A DNA stretch of 30,132 bases, taken from the IMG/VR virus record IMGVR_UViG_3300031977_001036, positions 1 to 30,132 of that record; one strand, written 5' to 3'. Both the position numbers and the translations under genes were made by a program. Position 1 is the first letter of the stretch, and the number at the start of each line of letters is the position of its first letter. Of this stretch, positions 23,543-30,132 are shown piece by piece. Origin of the DNA: a virus. The notes under the pieces were generated by a model. That model was given only the letters and a program-made list of their open reading frames with translations, did no database searches and was not told the DNA's origin.

Positions 23543-24088
23543 ATGCCGTTATATTCATTCAAGTGTGAAGATTGTGGAAGAGAGACAGAGGCGTTTATGA
23601 AAATAGACGAAGCCTGTGCCGATGGAGCCAGATGGGTCTGCGGTGAGGGAAACAACGAAGTCTTTATGGATCGTCACGCTGATACATTAGAAGGAGGATG
23701 CGGAGGTAAGGTATTCAAGGTGCTTACTGCCCCAGCCTTTACACCATCCTTGTGGGGAGATCAAACAGGTCGTTATGGTGTGAATGGTTACTTCTCTAAT
23801 GCTCTTGGTCGTCACGTCAAAGGTGGCGTAAGAGAAGAAAGAAAAATTATGGAAGCCCGTGGTTATGTTCCTGAAAGCGATATGCCTTCACATTACTGGG
23901 CGGAACAAACAGAGAAAAGACAAAACGTCGCTATGAAAAAGCAGAAAGATGTTGAAGAGATTGCTAATTTAGAAGCATCTGGTATGGATAAGGGAGAAGC
24001 AATAGCAAAAGTTTTTAGTGCTGAACGTGCCCTATCTGGTGACTTGGATGCTACTTGGAGCGATAGTAAGGGGCAAGCCGATGGCTAA
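23543..24088 (+). CDS. FmdB-like zinc-ribbon protein (181 aa), paralog 1
   Basis: The start at 23543 is chosen because AAGGAGAAA precedes it; upstream codons overlap the portal end. The N-terminus MPLYSFKCEDCGRETEAFM is the CxxC half of a FmdB-type zinc ribbon (Cys8, Cys11), with Cys33 and Cys53 as likely partners. KVFKVLTAPAF afterwards is the usual exit segment. Residues about 79-172 form a second domain (GYFSNALGRHV, then ERALSGDLDATW) that recurs in the next gene. FmdB-like finger proteins occur beside phage capsid modules; their role is unclear. Confidence 0.65.
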   Translation: MPLYSFKCEDCGRETEAFMKIDEACADGARWVCGEGNNEVFMDRHADTLEGGCGGKVFKVLTAPAFTPSLWGDQTGRYGVNGYFSNALGRHVKGGVREERKIMEARGYVPESDMPSHYWAEQTEKRQNVAMKKQKDVEEIANLEASGMDKGEAIAKVFSAERALSGDLDATWSDSKGQADG

Positions 24089-24560
24089 TGGACCAGACCA
24101 ACATAGACTTTGTAAAGATCACGGATCATTTATGGTAAGATGGGGACAGACTACATCGTGTCCTGTATGCGGTGAACTATGCCCCAGCGATCCAGCCCAC
24201 ACACCACGTAACAGAGGTTTCCATATTCTTGGTGCTGAAACTGGTGTAGGCTACTGGTCTAACGCTCTTGGTAGAGAAGTTGGATCAAAGGCAGAAGAAG
24301 AAAAGATTATGAATGCTAATGGTTATATTAGAGAAAGTGATTTACCACAACACTTCTGGGACGATGAAACCAATAGACGCAGAGAGATAATTAGAAAACA
24401 AGAAGATGAAGTCCAGCAACTTCAACTTCATATTGAGAATGGCTCTACTATGGAAGAAGCCATAACAAAAACTTTTACAGCAGAACGCTGTTTGTCTGGG
24501 GAACTGGACGACATCTACGAACACGTAGTTGACTTTTCAATACCAAAGGAGAATATATAA
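24081..24560 (+). CDS. Zinc-binding protein (159 aa), paralog 2
   Basis: ATG at 24081 overlaps the previous stop by 8 bases; AAGGGG lies just before it, and an earlier in-frame start has no site. Its own finger differs (Cys11, Cys27, Cys30, Cys34; TSCPVCGELC). The C-terminal domain copies that of the upstream gene: GYWSNALGREV, EEKIMNANGYIRESDLPQHFW, TAERCLSGELDDIY (each given as a short quote). So the domain was duplicated and joined to two kinds of metal finger. Function unknown; probably head assembly or packaging. Confidence 0.65.
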   Translation: MANGPDQHRLCKDHGSFMVRWGQTTSCPVCGELCPSDPAHTPRNRGFHILGAETGVGYWSNALGREVGSKAEEEKIMNANGYIRESDLPQHFWDDETNRRREIIRKQEDEVQQLQLHIENGSTMEEAITKTFTAERCLSGELDDIYEHVVDFSIPKENI

Positions 24561-25081
24561 TGGCTACTGAAATGATCGTAATTGGTGGACGCTCCCCCGA
24601 AGAGGGTATGATGGCGGAAGACCTGAACGCAGCGGAAAACGCTGACGAGATGGAATTTGAAGCACTATCCCCAGAGGGCAGTTTTTCTACCAAGTCACTA
24701 AACGCATTAGTGAAAGCAACAAACAAACTACTTCCAGCCTTCGGGCAGGAACCAACCTATCCAACGTTCAGCGAGGATATTTCTAAATTTCCTACTGACT
24801 TCACACGTATCCTTGCTATGTTTGCGGAGGCATCCAGCGATGCTGCCGAGGCAGATGCTATTGATGGTGAGATGGTAGTTGATCTTGGTAAGATTACCGA
24901 TGATCGTTCTATTATGATGGAGGCAGGACGTATTGATGCTCTATCCCGTAACAAGGACTTCAAGAGATTTTTGAAGGAGCCATCACCCGAAGATGAGGAA
25001 GAAGATGCTGACGACGAAATGGCGACAGCAGAAGATATGGACGATGCGGCTATGGATGCTCTGTTTATGGAGCGTATGTAA
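24560..25081 (+). CDS. Acidic protein of the head module (173 aa)
   Basis: TAATG coupling to the upstream gene. The composition is strongly acidic (EDEEEDADDEMATAEDMDD near the C-terminus) and Met/Ala-rich, with helical segments such as LNALVKATNKLLPAF. No family recognised. Acidic Met-rich proteins before the scaffold are often chaperone-like or scaffold-associated; that is an inference. A short basic gene starts in its stop codon, so an acidic and a basic product are made side by side. Confidence 0.55.
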   Translation: MATEMIVIGGRSPEEGMMAEDLNAAENADEMEFEALSPEGSFSTKSLNALVKATNKLLPAFGQEPTYPTFSEDISKFPTDFTRILAMFAEASSDAAEADAIDGEMVVDLGKITDDRSIMMEAGRIDALSRNKDFKRFLKEPSPEDEEEDADDEMATAEDMDDAAMDALFMERM

Positions 25082-25212
25082 TGCCGTATAAGAAATACAC
25101 AAAGAAACAAAAGAAACTTGCTGCTGTTGCTCCTCCTCGTAAGAAGATTACATCAGCAGACTTGAAGAAAGTTCGTAAAAAGAAAACAGGCATAAAGCCA
25201 AGGAGAAAATAA
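25081..25212 (+). CDS. Short Lys/Arg-rich protein (43 aa)
   Basis: ATG at 25081 overlaps the previous TAA (TAATG) and the frame ends at 25212, 3 bases before the scaffold gene. The product is highly basic (MPYKKYTKKQKK, VRKKKTGIKPRRK). Tight spacing and a ribosome site for the next gene inside its end (AAGGAGAAAA) indicate a real coupled gene. Possibly nucleic-acid binding, packaged with the DNA, or a counter-ion for the acidic neighbour. Confidence 0.55.
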   Translation: MPYKKYTKKQKKLAAVAPPRKKITSADLKKVRKKKTGIKPRRK

Positions 25213-25215
25213 ATT

Positions 25216-26052
25216 ATGAGCGACGAAACAATAGAGACTGGAAACAGCACCTCTGTTGAGAACAACGTAGACGAAAACGTAGTTGATACAACAGAGACAC
25301 CCGAAGCAGTTGAGGCATCTGCCCCAGTTGTGGAAGATCTTACCATAGACGACCTACTAAACCTTGGGGCTGACGCAGACCCGCTATTTACTGATGACGC
25401 AAACCATCGTGGTATGAAACCTCTTCACGAATGGGTAGGACACCTACCAGAAGACGTTAGAAAGCACGTTGCTAATCTTCGTAGTAGTTACACACGCAAG
25501 ACCCAAGAAATTGCTAATTTACGCAAAGAATTAGAGCAGGAACGCTTGGAATTACAGAACCAGCGTGAAGCCACCCTAAACAACCCAGCGTATAATAGAG
25601 CAGTAGAAGTTGCTGATAATCCAGAAGAATTTGACCTATATGATCCAGAGGGGATGAAGAAAGAAATTGAAAGACAGGCTGCTATTCAGTTGAAGCAGAT
25701 GCTTGCTCCCGCAAGAGAAGAACTGCTTATGAAGCAACGTAGAATGGAATTAGATAGTTTCAAGTCCCAGCACCCAGAGATCACCAACGATGAATACCGA
25801 CTACCCATAGCAAAGATGCTTACAGAACGCCCAGAATTGCGTTTAGAGGACGCTTATTATATTGTTAGGGCAAAGGTAGACGCAGAGAAATCAAGTGTCT
25901 TGAAGGCTGAATTAGAAGCCGAGAGGGCATCTCGCAGAAGTGCTTTGATGAGGACCGCATCTGGGACGGCAACCAAACCAAACGGAACACCAAAGTTCCG
26001 TAATGCTTGGGAAGCATACCAGTATCATAAGGCACAGAAGCAAGGCATCTAA
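25216..26052 (+). CDS. Capsid scaffolding protein (278 aa)
   Basis: An acidic, Val/Thr/Glu-rich N-terminal 60 residues precede a long coiled coil (about 90-245, including IANLRKELEQERLELQNQRE, quoted to 20). It ends in a basic C-terminal tail (PKFRNAWEAYQYHKAQKQ). Acidic N-terminus, coiled coil and basic helix-turn-helix-like tail that binds capsid subunits are hallmarks of phage scaffolds. Its place ahead of the capsid gene supports the call. Confidence 0.75.
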   Translation: MSDETIETGNSTSVENNVDENVVDTTETPEAVEASAPVVEDLTIDDLLNLGADADPLFTDDANHRGMKPLHEWVGHLPEDVRKHVANLRSSYTRKTQEIANLRKELEQERLELQNQREATLNNPAYNRAVEVADNPEEFDLYDPEGMKKEIERQAAIQLKQMLAPAREELLMKQRRMELDSFKSQHPEITNDEYRLPIAKMLTERPELRLEDAYYIVRAKVDAEKSSVLKAELEAERASRRSALMRTASGTATKPNGTPKFRNAWEAYQYHKAQKQGI

Positions 26053-26070
26053 TTATAAGGAGAACCAGTT

Positions 26071-26370
26071 ATGCCTAAACATACAAAAAAGAAATCAAGA
26101 AAGCCCGCAAAGGGTAAACGCTTTACCAAAGTTGTAAAAAACAAAAAGACAGGTAGAACTAAAAAGGTTTCCTACGGGCAGGCTGGTGCGAAGAATAAGC
26201 GTGGTAAACGTCGTATTCAACCTTCTACAAAGAAGGGCGATAGTTATTGTGCGAGATCCTACGGGATCAAAAAGAGATTACCTAAATCAAAACAAAATGA
26301 TCCCAACACACCCAATAATCTTTCCAGAAAGAAATGGAAGTGTGTGGGTAAAAAGAGCAGACGAAAATAA
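26071..26370 (+). CDS. Basic Cys-containing phage protein (99 aa)
   Basis: Ribosome site AAGGAGAA precedes the ATG. The N-terminal half is Lys/Arg-rich (KVVKNKKTGRTKKVSYGQAG). The C-terminal half has a distinct core, TKKGDSYCARSYGIKK then NTPNNLSRKKWKCVGKK, with two Cys. I recall closely similar sequences in phage and marine viral genomes without a known function. It lies between scaffold and capsid genes. DNA or RNA binding inside the head is possible from the charge. Confidence 0.6.
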   Translation: MPKHTKKKSRKPAKGKRFTKVVKNKKTGRTKKVSYGQAGAKNKRGKRRIQPSTKKGDSYCARSYGIKKRLPKSKQNDPNTPNNLSRKKWKCVGKKSRRK

Positions 26371-26385
26371 ATATAAACAATTTAT

Positions 26386-26407
26386 TTGACGTTTTCTCTA
26401 ATAATGA
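26386..26407 (+). promoter_or_regulatory. Late promoter-like motif, copy 4
   Basis: TTGACGTTTTCTCTA followed by ATAATGA. It lies 15 bases after the 99-aa gene and gives the major capsid gene its own promoter with an unusually long leader (about 160 bases). No intrinsic terminator precedes it, so read-through from copy 3 is expected as well. Confidence 0.5.
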
Positions 26408-26565
26408 ACGGGCAACCTTTCCCTCCGTCAATCAATAGAACCTACGGGTCACCTTGCGATTATCTAAATGGTGAAGGAACTAAAAAACTAAATCCCATCA
26501 GGGACACTTTGTAATTTTAGATAATTCACAAAACCATATACTAAACTAAAAAGGATGAAAATATT
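26408..26565 (+). promoter_or_regulatory. Structured leader of the major capsid gene
   Basis: A non-coding 158-base leader. A perfect 10-bp pairing, ATTATCTAAA (26459-26468) with TTTAGATAAT (26516-26525), encloses a small hairpin CCC-ATCA-GGG (26494-26503). A short ACC-TACG-GGT hairpin lies upstream. The ribosome site is weak (AAGGATG, 26551-26557). Such a long folded leader ahead of the most abundant product could act on mRNA stability or translation. Confidence 0.45.
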
Positions 26566-27579
26566 ATGGCTATTTCTAATGACTTACTATCATCCACCCT
26601 CTATTCTATTCGTGACGGAGAGGTAGACCAGTTATACCAGAAGGTCGCCTTCTTGGATCACGCAAGAAAGTCAGGTGGTATTGAATTTGAGGACGGGGGC
26701 ATCAAGATCCAACGTCCGCTCTCCATCGCAGAGCATTCAACTATTACTGAACTTCCAACAGGTTACGAGCCAGTCTCGCTTGCCGTAAAGGATGTTCTAC
26801 AACCTGCGATTTACGAATGGTGTGACTTCACCGCACCCATCGTAGTAACAAAGAAAGAAGAACTTGAAAACAGCGGTGAAAAAGCAATCGTCAAGATCGT
26901 AGAAGCACGTATGCGTTCTGTTATGTCTATGCTCCGTAGGGAACTAAACAAGCAGATCCTTCGTGGTAATTCTTCTATCCTAACCACTATGAATACCTTG
27001 AATGGTGACGTTGGTGGTTTCCTTGAAGCAGAAAGCAAAGTAAACCAGAACAACGTTGTTGGTGGTGTCTCCAAGGCAACATTCAACGTAAATGGTTGGA
27101 CCAACCAAATCTTTGATGCGGCTGGTTCTTTCAACACGAATGGTATTCGTGGCTTACAGCAACTTTACATCAACGCAAACAGCGTTTCCCCTATGGGCGA
27201 AGTTGATTGTGTGCTTTTGAGCGAGGCTGGTATGGCGAACTATCGTCGTGCTTTATTCAATCAGGAGCGTTACATCAGCGAGACTACCCTTGATGGTGGA
27301 CGTATGAGCCTTGCTTTTGCTGGTGCTGCTGTGGAACAGGATATTGAACTTGGCTTCACTTACAATAGTGCCGACTTCGGTGCTGCCCCTCTTACTGGCT
27401 ATATGCTAAACTTTGACGGCATCAAACTTGTGTTCCACAAGGATGCTGACTTCGCTATTAGTCCGTTTGAGAGCGTTATGGGAACTACTGCCCGTGCCGC
27501 ACATCTATACGTCAAGGTCCAGTTGATCGCAGATCACCTCGGTTCACAGGGCGTTCTGTTTGACGCAGACACATTCTAA
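26566..27579 (+). CDS. Major capsid protein (337 aa)
   Basis: Forms the icosahedral shell. The length, the position behind the scaffold, and the sequence fit a HK97-fold capsid protein: an N-terminal helix DQLYQKVAFLDHARKSGG, a long spine-helix-like stretch VKIVEARMRSVMSMLRREL (about 105-124), a loop PTGYEPVSLAVKDVLQPA, and a C-terminal A-domain with FAGAAVEQDIEL and ending LGSQGVLFDADTF. It is complete. GC is visibly higher and codons more C-ending than in the early genes, as usual for highly expressed capsid genes. It is expressed from its own promoter-like motif and long leader. Confidence 0.88.
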   Translation: MAISNDLLSSTLYSIRDGEVDQLYQKVAFLDHARKSGGIEFEDGGIKIQRPLSIAEHSTITELPTGYEPVSLAVKDVLQPAIYEWCDFTAPIVVTKKEELENSGEKAIVKIVEARMRSVMSMLRRELNKQILRGNSSILTTMNTLNGDVGGFLEAESKVNQNNVVGGVSKATFNVNGWTNQIFDAAGSFNTNGIRGLQQLYINANSVSPMGEVDCVLLSEAGMANYRRALFNQERYISETTLDGGRMSLAFAGAAVEQDIELGFTYNSADFGAAPLTGYMLNFDGIKLVFHKDADFAISPFESVMGTTARAAHLYVKVQLIADHLGSQGVLFDADTF

Positions 27580-27609
27580 TCATAGTTTCATATAAAGGAG
27601 ATAAAAATT

Positions 27610-28173
27610 ATGGCTACACAATCACTAATTCAATACCTTGAAACTTCACAGCAGGATGGGTTTGGGGCTGCTGTCCCAGTTGGACTTGCCGCTATGAACC
27701 GCCGCCAGACCGAGGTTTACCTCGCTGGCGAGGCTCTACTGGCTGGCGACTGGGTTGCTCTTGACCTTACTGCTGCGAGCGATCAGGTTAGTTCTGTTAC
27801 TATTGCGAAGGCTGATAGTAACAAAGGTGCTGGTGCTGGTGTGACTTCAACCGCTTCAATCGTGGTTGGTGTTGTGCTTGGACCCGCAAGCGAAAGAGAC
27901 GACGACGGCTCTGGTGGCGTAGTTTCTGGGGGTCAGGCTTCTGTCTGTATCCGTGGAATTTGCGAAGCCAAGGTTGACGGGTCTGGCGTTGCTGTTGCGA
28001 GGGGAGACACCCTTACAATTGACGCTACTGCTGGTAAGGCAGTCAAGGCTACTTACATCGGTAATGGTTCAGGTGCGGCTGCTGTCGCCCTTCCAAAAAT
28101 CTGTGGGTATTCACTTGATACTGCTGGTGCTGACGGAACTTTCACTTGCTATGTAACACCACACGTCACCTGA
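27610..28173 (+). CDS. Capsid decoration / stabilising protein candidate (187 aa)
   Basis: Ala/Gly/Val-rich and beta-prone, with repeated turns such as AGEALLAGDWVALDL, SIVVGVVLGPA and SGVAVARGDTLTID. This is a DUF2190-like pattern seen in phage proteins directly after the capsid gene. Base composition is clearly GC-richer than the genome average. A strong ribosome site (AAAGGAGAT) precedes it and an intrinsic terminator follows, so it ends the head operon. Confidence 0.65.
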   Translation: MATQSLIQYLETSQQDGFGAAVPVGLAAMNRRQTEVYLAGEALLAGDWVALDLTAASDQVSSVTIAKADSNKGAGAGVTSTASIVVGVVLGPASERDDDGSGGVVSGGQASVCIRGICEAKVDGSGVAVARGDTLTIDATAGKAVKATYIGNGSGAAAVALPKICGYSLDTAGADGTFTCYVTPHVT

Positions 28174-28202
28174 TAAGTTTTCAAGAACGTAAAGGAGATA
28201 TT

Positions 28203-28234
28203 GCCCCTTCCCCTCGCTGGGGTTGGGGCTTTTT
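28203..28234 (+). terminator. Intrinsic terminator after the head genes
   Basis: GCCCC-TT-CCCC, loop TCGCT, GGGG-TT-GGGGC, then TTTTTCTTT. The stem has the same TT/TT internal loop as the terminator at 19670. Promoter-like motif copy 5 starts 10 bases later. Confidence 0.9.
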
Positions 28235-28243
28235 CTTTATGAC

Positions 28244-28265
28244 TTGACCTTTACTATATTATTGA
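28244..28265 (+). promoter_or_regulatory. Late promoter-like motif, copy 5
   Basis: TTGACCTTTACTATA followed by TTATTGA, just after a terminator and ahead of the tail genes. The ribosome site ACGAGGAAA of the adaptor gene lies 6-14 bases downstream of the motif end. It would drive the adaptor, nozzle and, around the circular junction, the fibre genes. Confidence 0.6.
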
Positions 28266-28283
28266 GAGAACGAGGAAACCTTT

Positions 28284-29912
28284 ATGAACCTAACAGCAAT
28301 TAGAGAAAAAATAAAAAACATCACAGACTATTCACCAGATCTACAAGCATTCAACGAGCAACTTGATGAGATCGTGAACGATGCCTACTATTCTATATGG
28401 ACCCAGAAGCGTTGGGTGTTTGCTACTGAAAGTATCCCATATAGATTTTTTGTAGATATTCTACCAGACAGAGATATTGAAAACGTTGTTGCTCCTGCTA
28501 CTTCTGTCGCAGCAACTTGGACGCAGGGAGAACGTAGGGTTACGTTTTCTTTTCCTATTGATAGACTTACTAACGTTGGTGTTTTGGAAGCAAGAGACGT
28601 ATGGGAAGGTCAGCCAATTACAATTGAGGACAGAGAATATATTATTGTAAAAGTTCAAACTGGATCATCTATTATTGTAGACGAACCAATTGTAGCACCT
28701 ACACCACCAGCAGCAGGCTCAACAAAATGGCTAATCAAAAAGCGTTGGTATGATCTACCAGAAGATACAATTGAATTACTATTCTTGGGACACCGAGATT
28801 ACCCCTACAACACGTCCGCAGGTTCTTTCCCACCCTACGGCAAGGCTTCTGCTATAATGCCTCGTAGAGAGGAACAGATAGACCTACGAGCCGATTACAA
28901 AGCATCCTACGCAGAAGCATACATATGGTCCCCTGCTGTTGATATAAAGCCAGCAGAGAAGTGTGGACTAACAGAACAGCAAGATACTGGAACAGGATTT
29001 ACACTAAACCATCAGTATGAGATCTGCTGGGCTTTTGTAAAAGATGGTAAGGTTGGTGCGTTGAGCGAACCTTCAATTATAAAATTGACTTCTGGAAACA
29101 ACAGCATTATTGTTTCTTTTGATAGTTGGGATGACCTACCTATCGTAGCAGATGTTTATAACGCAGCAGATATATTCCCTACACCTTGGCGTGGATACAG
29201 AAAGAAAGTTTATTGGAATAAAAACTTTGATAAAGTTACAGGCGAACGTAAGGGACTACCTTGTTGGATTGAAGTTATACAGGGTGGAGCAAACAGATCA
29301 AGCGAGACTTATAACAAACCTGTAATTGGTGAAGATGAAACTGCGAACGTTATTATTACAAATGTAAATCAGTTTGAGAACGGAGCAAGACGTTATATTG
29401 AGATTGAGGGACAGCACATACAGATACGTCCGTATCCCCGTGTTGATGGTTTTGATGAAGAGATCGCACAGGTAAAGAACCAGCAGACTATTGAAACATT
29501 CCACGACTTCCGTAGAGATGGTATTATCCGTTATTACAGAAAGCCAAAGGATATGTTGCTTGGAACTGATGTTCCTGAAATGCCTTATGAATTCCACCAA
29601 CTAATTGTCTACAAAGCACTTGAAGATATTTACTTGAAGTTGGGACAGGATACTTTGTCTGCTACATACGCAAGACGTATTGAGAGCGAGATGAAGACAT
29701 TACGTAAAAGATATGTAGACCATATTGATACTAATGTTCGTAGAGGACAATTCGGTCAAACACGTAGAGGTTTCTTATACGATTACCAGTCTCTCAAACA
29801 TTTAGGATCAATTACTTATGGCTTTGAAAACAAAAACAATTCAGTTCGTTCAAGCATCTGGTTTGGACCAGAGATGGAAAGGTGCTATTGGTTACGCAGA
29901 TCAAGTAACTAA
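28284..29912 (+). CDS. Head-to-tail adaptor with inserted Ig-like domain (542 aa)
   Basis: The N-terminus (IKNITDYSPDLQAFNEQLDE, then AYYSIWTQKRWVF) and C-terminus (MPYEFHQLIVYKALEDIYLK, ESEMKTLRKRYVDHI) are helical, like podovirus adaptor (T7 gp11-type) proteins that contact the portal and nozzle. T7 gp11 is only 196 aa. The extra length includes residues about 235-335, a beta-rich stretch (YEICWAFVKDGKVGALSEPS, then YRKKVYWNKN) resembling the Ig-like segment of the adjacent nozzle protein. The 3' end overlaps the next gene by 95 bases in another frame. It sits directly after the head operon, as adaptors do. Confidence 0.6.
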   Translation: MNLTAIREKIKNITDYSPDLQAFNEQLDEIVNDAYYSIWTQKRWVFATESIPYRFFVDILPDRDIENVVAPATSVAATWTQGERRVTFSFPIDRLTNVGVLEARDVWEGQPITIEDREYIIVKVQTGSSIIVDEPIVAPTPPAAGSTKWLIKKRWYDLPEDTIELLFLGHRDYPYNTSAGSFPPYGKASAIMPRREEQIDLRADYKASYAEAYIWSPAVDIKPAEKCGLTEQQDTGTGFTLNHQYEICWAFVKDGKVGALSEPSIIKLTSGNNSIIVSFDSWDDLPIVADVYNAADIFPTPWRGYRKKVYWNKNFDKVTGERKGLPCWIEVIQGGANRSSETYNKPVIGEDETANVIITNVNQFENGARRYIEIEGQHIQIRPYPRVDGFDEEIAQVKNQQTIETFHDFRRDGIIRYYRKPKDMLLGTDVPEMPYEFHQLIVYKALEDIYLKLGQDTLSATYARRIESEMKTLRKRYVDHIDTNVRRGQFGQTRRGFLYDYQSLKHLGSITYGFENKNNSVRSSIWFGPEMERCYWLRRSSN

Positions 29913-30132
29913 TATGCGTGTTGACCCTAATGGACTTGGCTGGGTTGCTGATCGTGGTATTGAAAGTTGGTGGAAGTTCCCCAACCCTTTTTCTATTGTA
30001 GGCAACGCAACAACTATTACAGAAAATCTTTTATATCCTACGGAGGCTTTATTCATTTGGGAAAAGTCTTCAACAGGACAGATATATTATTTTTATGAGA
30101 GAGCAGGTAAACTAATTTATTCTTGGGGAAAC
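29818..30132 (+). CDS. Nozzle-like tail protein, N-terminal part (cut by right edge)
   Basis: ATG at 29818 with AGGA 10 bases upstream; 105 residues are visible and the frame stays open. The start IQFVQASGLDQRWKGAIGYA, then DQVTNMRVDPNGLGWVADRG, is the typical opening of podovirus tail-tube proteins (a G-D-x... N-x-R-V-D...G-x-x-x-R-G pattern). A later ATG at 29914 would cut this conserved part. It probably continues as the gene truncated at the left edge. Confidence 0.7.
   Translation, partial: MALKTKTIQFVQASGLDQRWKGAIGYADQVTNMRVDPNGLGWVADRGIESWWKFPNPFSIVGNATTITENLLYPTEALFIWEKSSTGQIYYFYERAGKLIYSWGN

Noticed and set aside
23235-23558. Minus-strand frame opposite the portal end
   Set aside because: Ser/Ala/Pro-rich shadow of the portal's acidic tail; no ribosome site or promoter.
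24757-25110. Minus-strand Ser/Ile-rich frame opposite the acidic 173-aa gene
   Set aside because: Composition is the mirror of Asp/Glu/Ala codons on the other strand; no start signals.
1-30132. CRISPR array, insertion sequence or rRNA
   Set aside because: No regularly spaced repeats, transposase motifs or rRNA-like stretches were seen on either strand.

Overview
The window looks like almost all of a small, AT-rich tailed-phage genome with podovirus (T7-type) virion logic. Evidence is a terminase-portal-scaffold-capsid block, then an adaptor, a beta-rich nozzle-like tail protein, and three consecutive proteins (223, 731, 1818 aa) whose order and sizes follow T7 internal virion proteins gp14, gp15 and gp16. 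No host gene is visible. The host cannot be named from sequence alone; the low GC and the small Lys/Arg-rich proteins recall marine phages, but that is only an impression.

Layout. 1-4092: 3' part of the nozzle-like gene and three similar-sized fibre-like genes. 4131-12469: ejection/internal virion proteins. 12508-14662: two virion-like proteins, a holin candidate, a lipoprotein-like peptide and two basic proteins. 14661-14817: a minus-strand tRNA and a strong bidirectional terminator. 14850-16382: the only minus-strand gene block (unknown, PD-(D/E)XK-like nuclease, possible sigma-like protein). 16383-16797: a divergent control region. 16798-19646: small plus-strand genes, including a sigma-70 region 4-like protein and an unknown 322-aa protein, with two near-consensus sigma-70 promoters. 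19738-28173: packaging and capsid genes. 28284-30132: adaptor and the 5' part of a nozzle-like gene.

The gene cut at the right edge and the gene cut at the left edge look like the two parts of one nozzle gene. This suggests a circular or circularly permuted genome of about 30.1 kb, with a small gap or a frame error at the join.

Regulation seems to have two layers. The 16.4-18.7 kb region uses host-type promoters (TTGACG or TAGACA, 17 bp, TGTTATAAT). The virion gene blocks are instead preceded by five copies of a compact motif of about 21-22 bp: TTGACnTTT followed directly by ACTAyATTATGA. In several copies this motif ends at the Shine-Dalgarno sequence, so it resembles a single-subunit-polymerase-type promoter more than a sigma-70 one. 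Yet no RNA polymerase is encoded here, nor a recognisable DNA polymerase, helicase, primase, integrase or endolysin. The most interesting items are this motif family, the encoded sigma-like proteins that might serve it, and two 5'-leader hairpins with different stems but the same UUGGCG loop.
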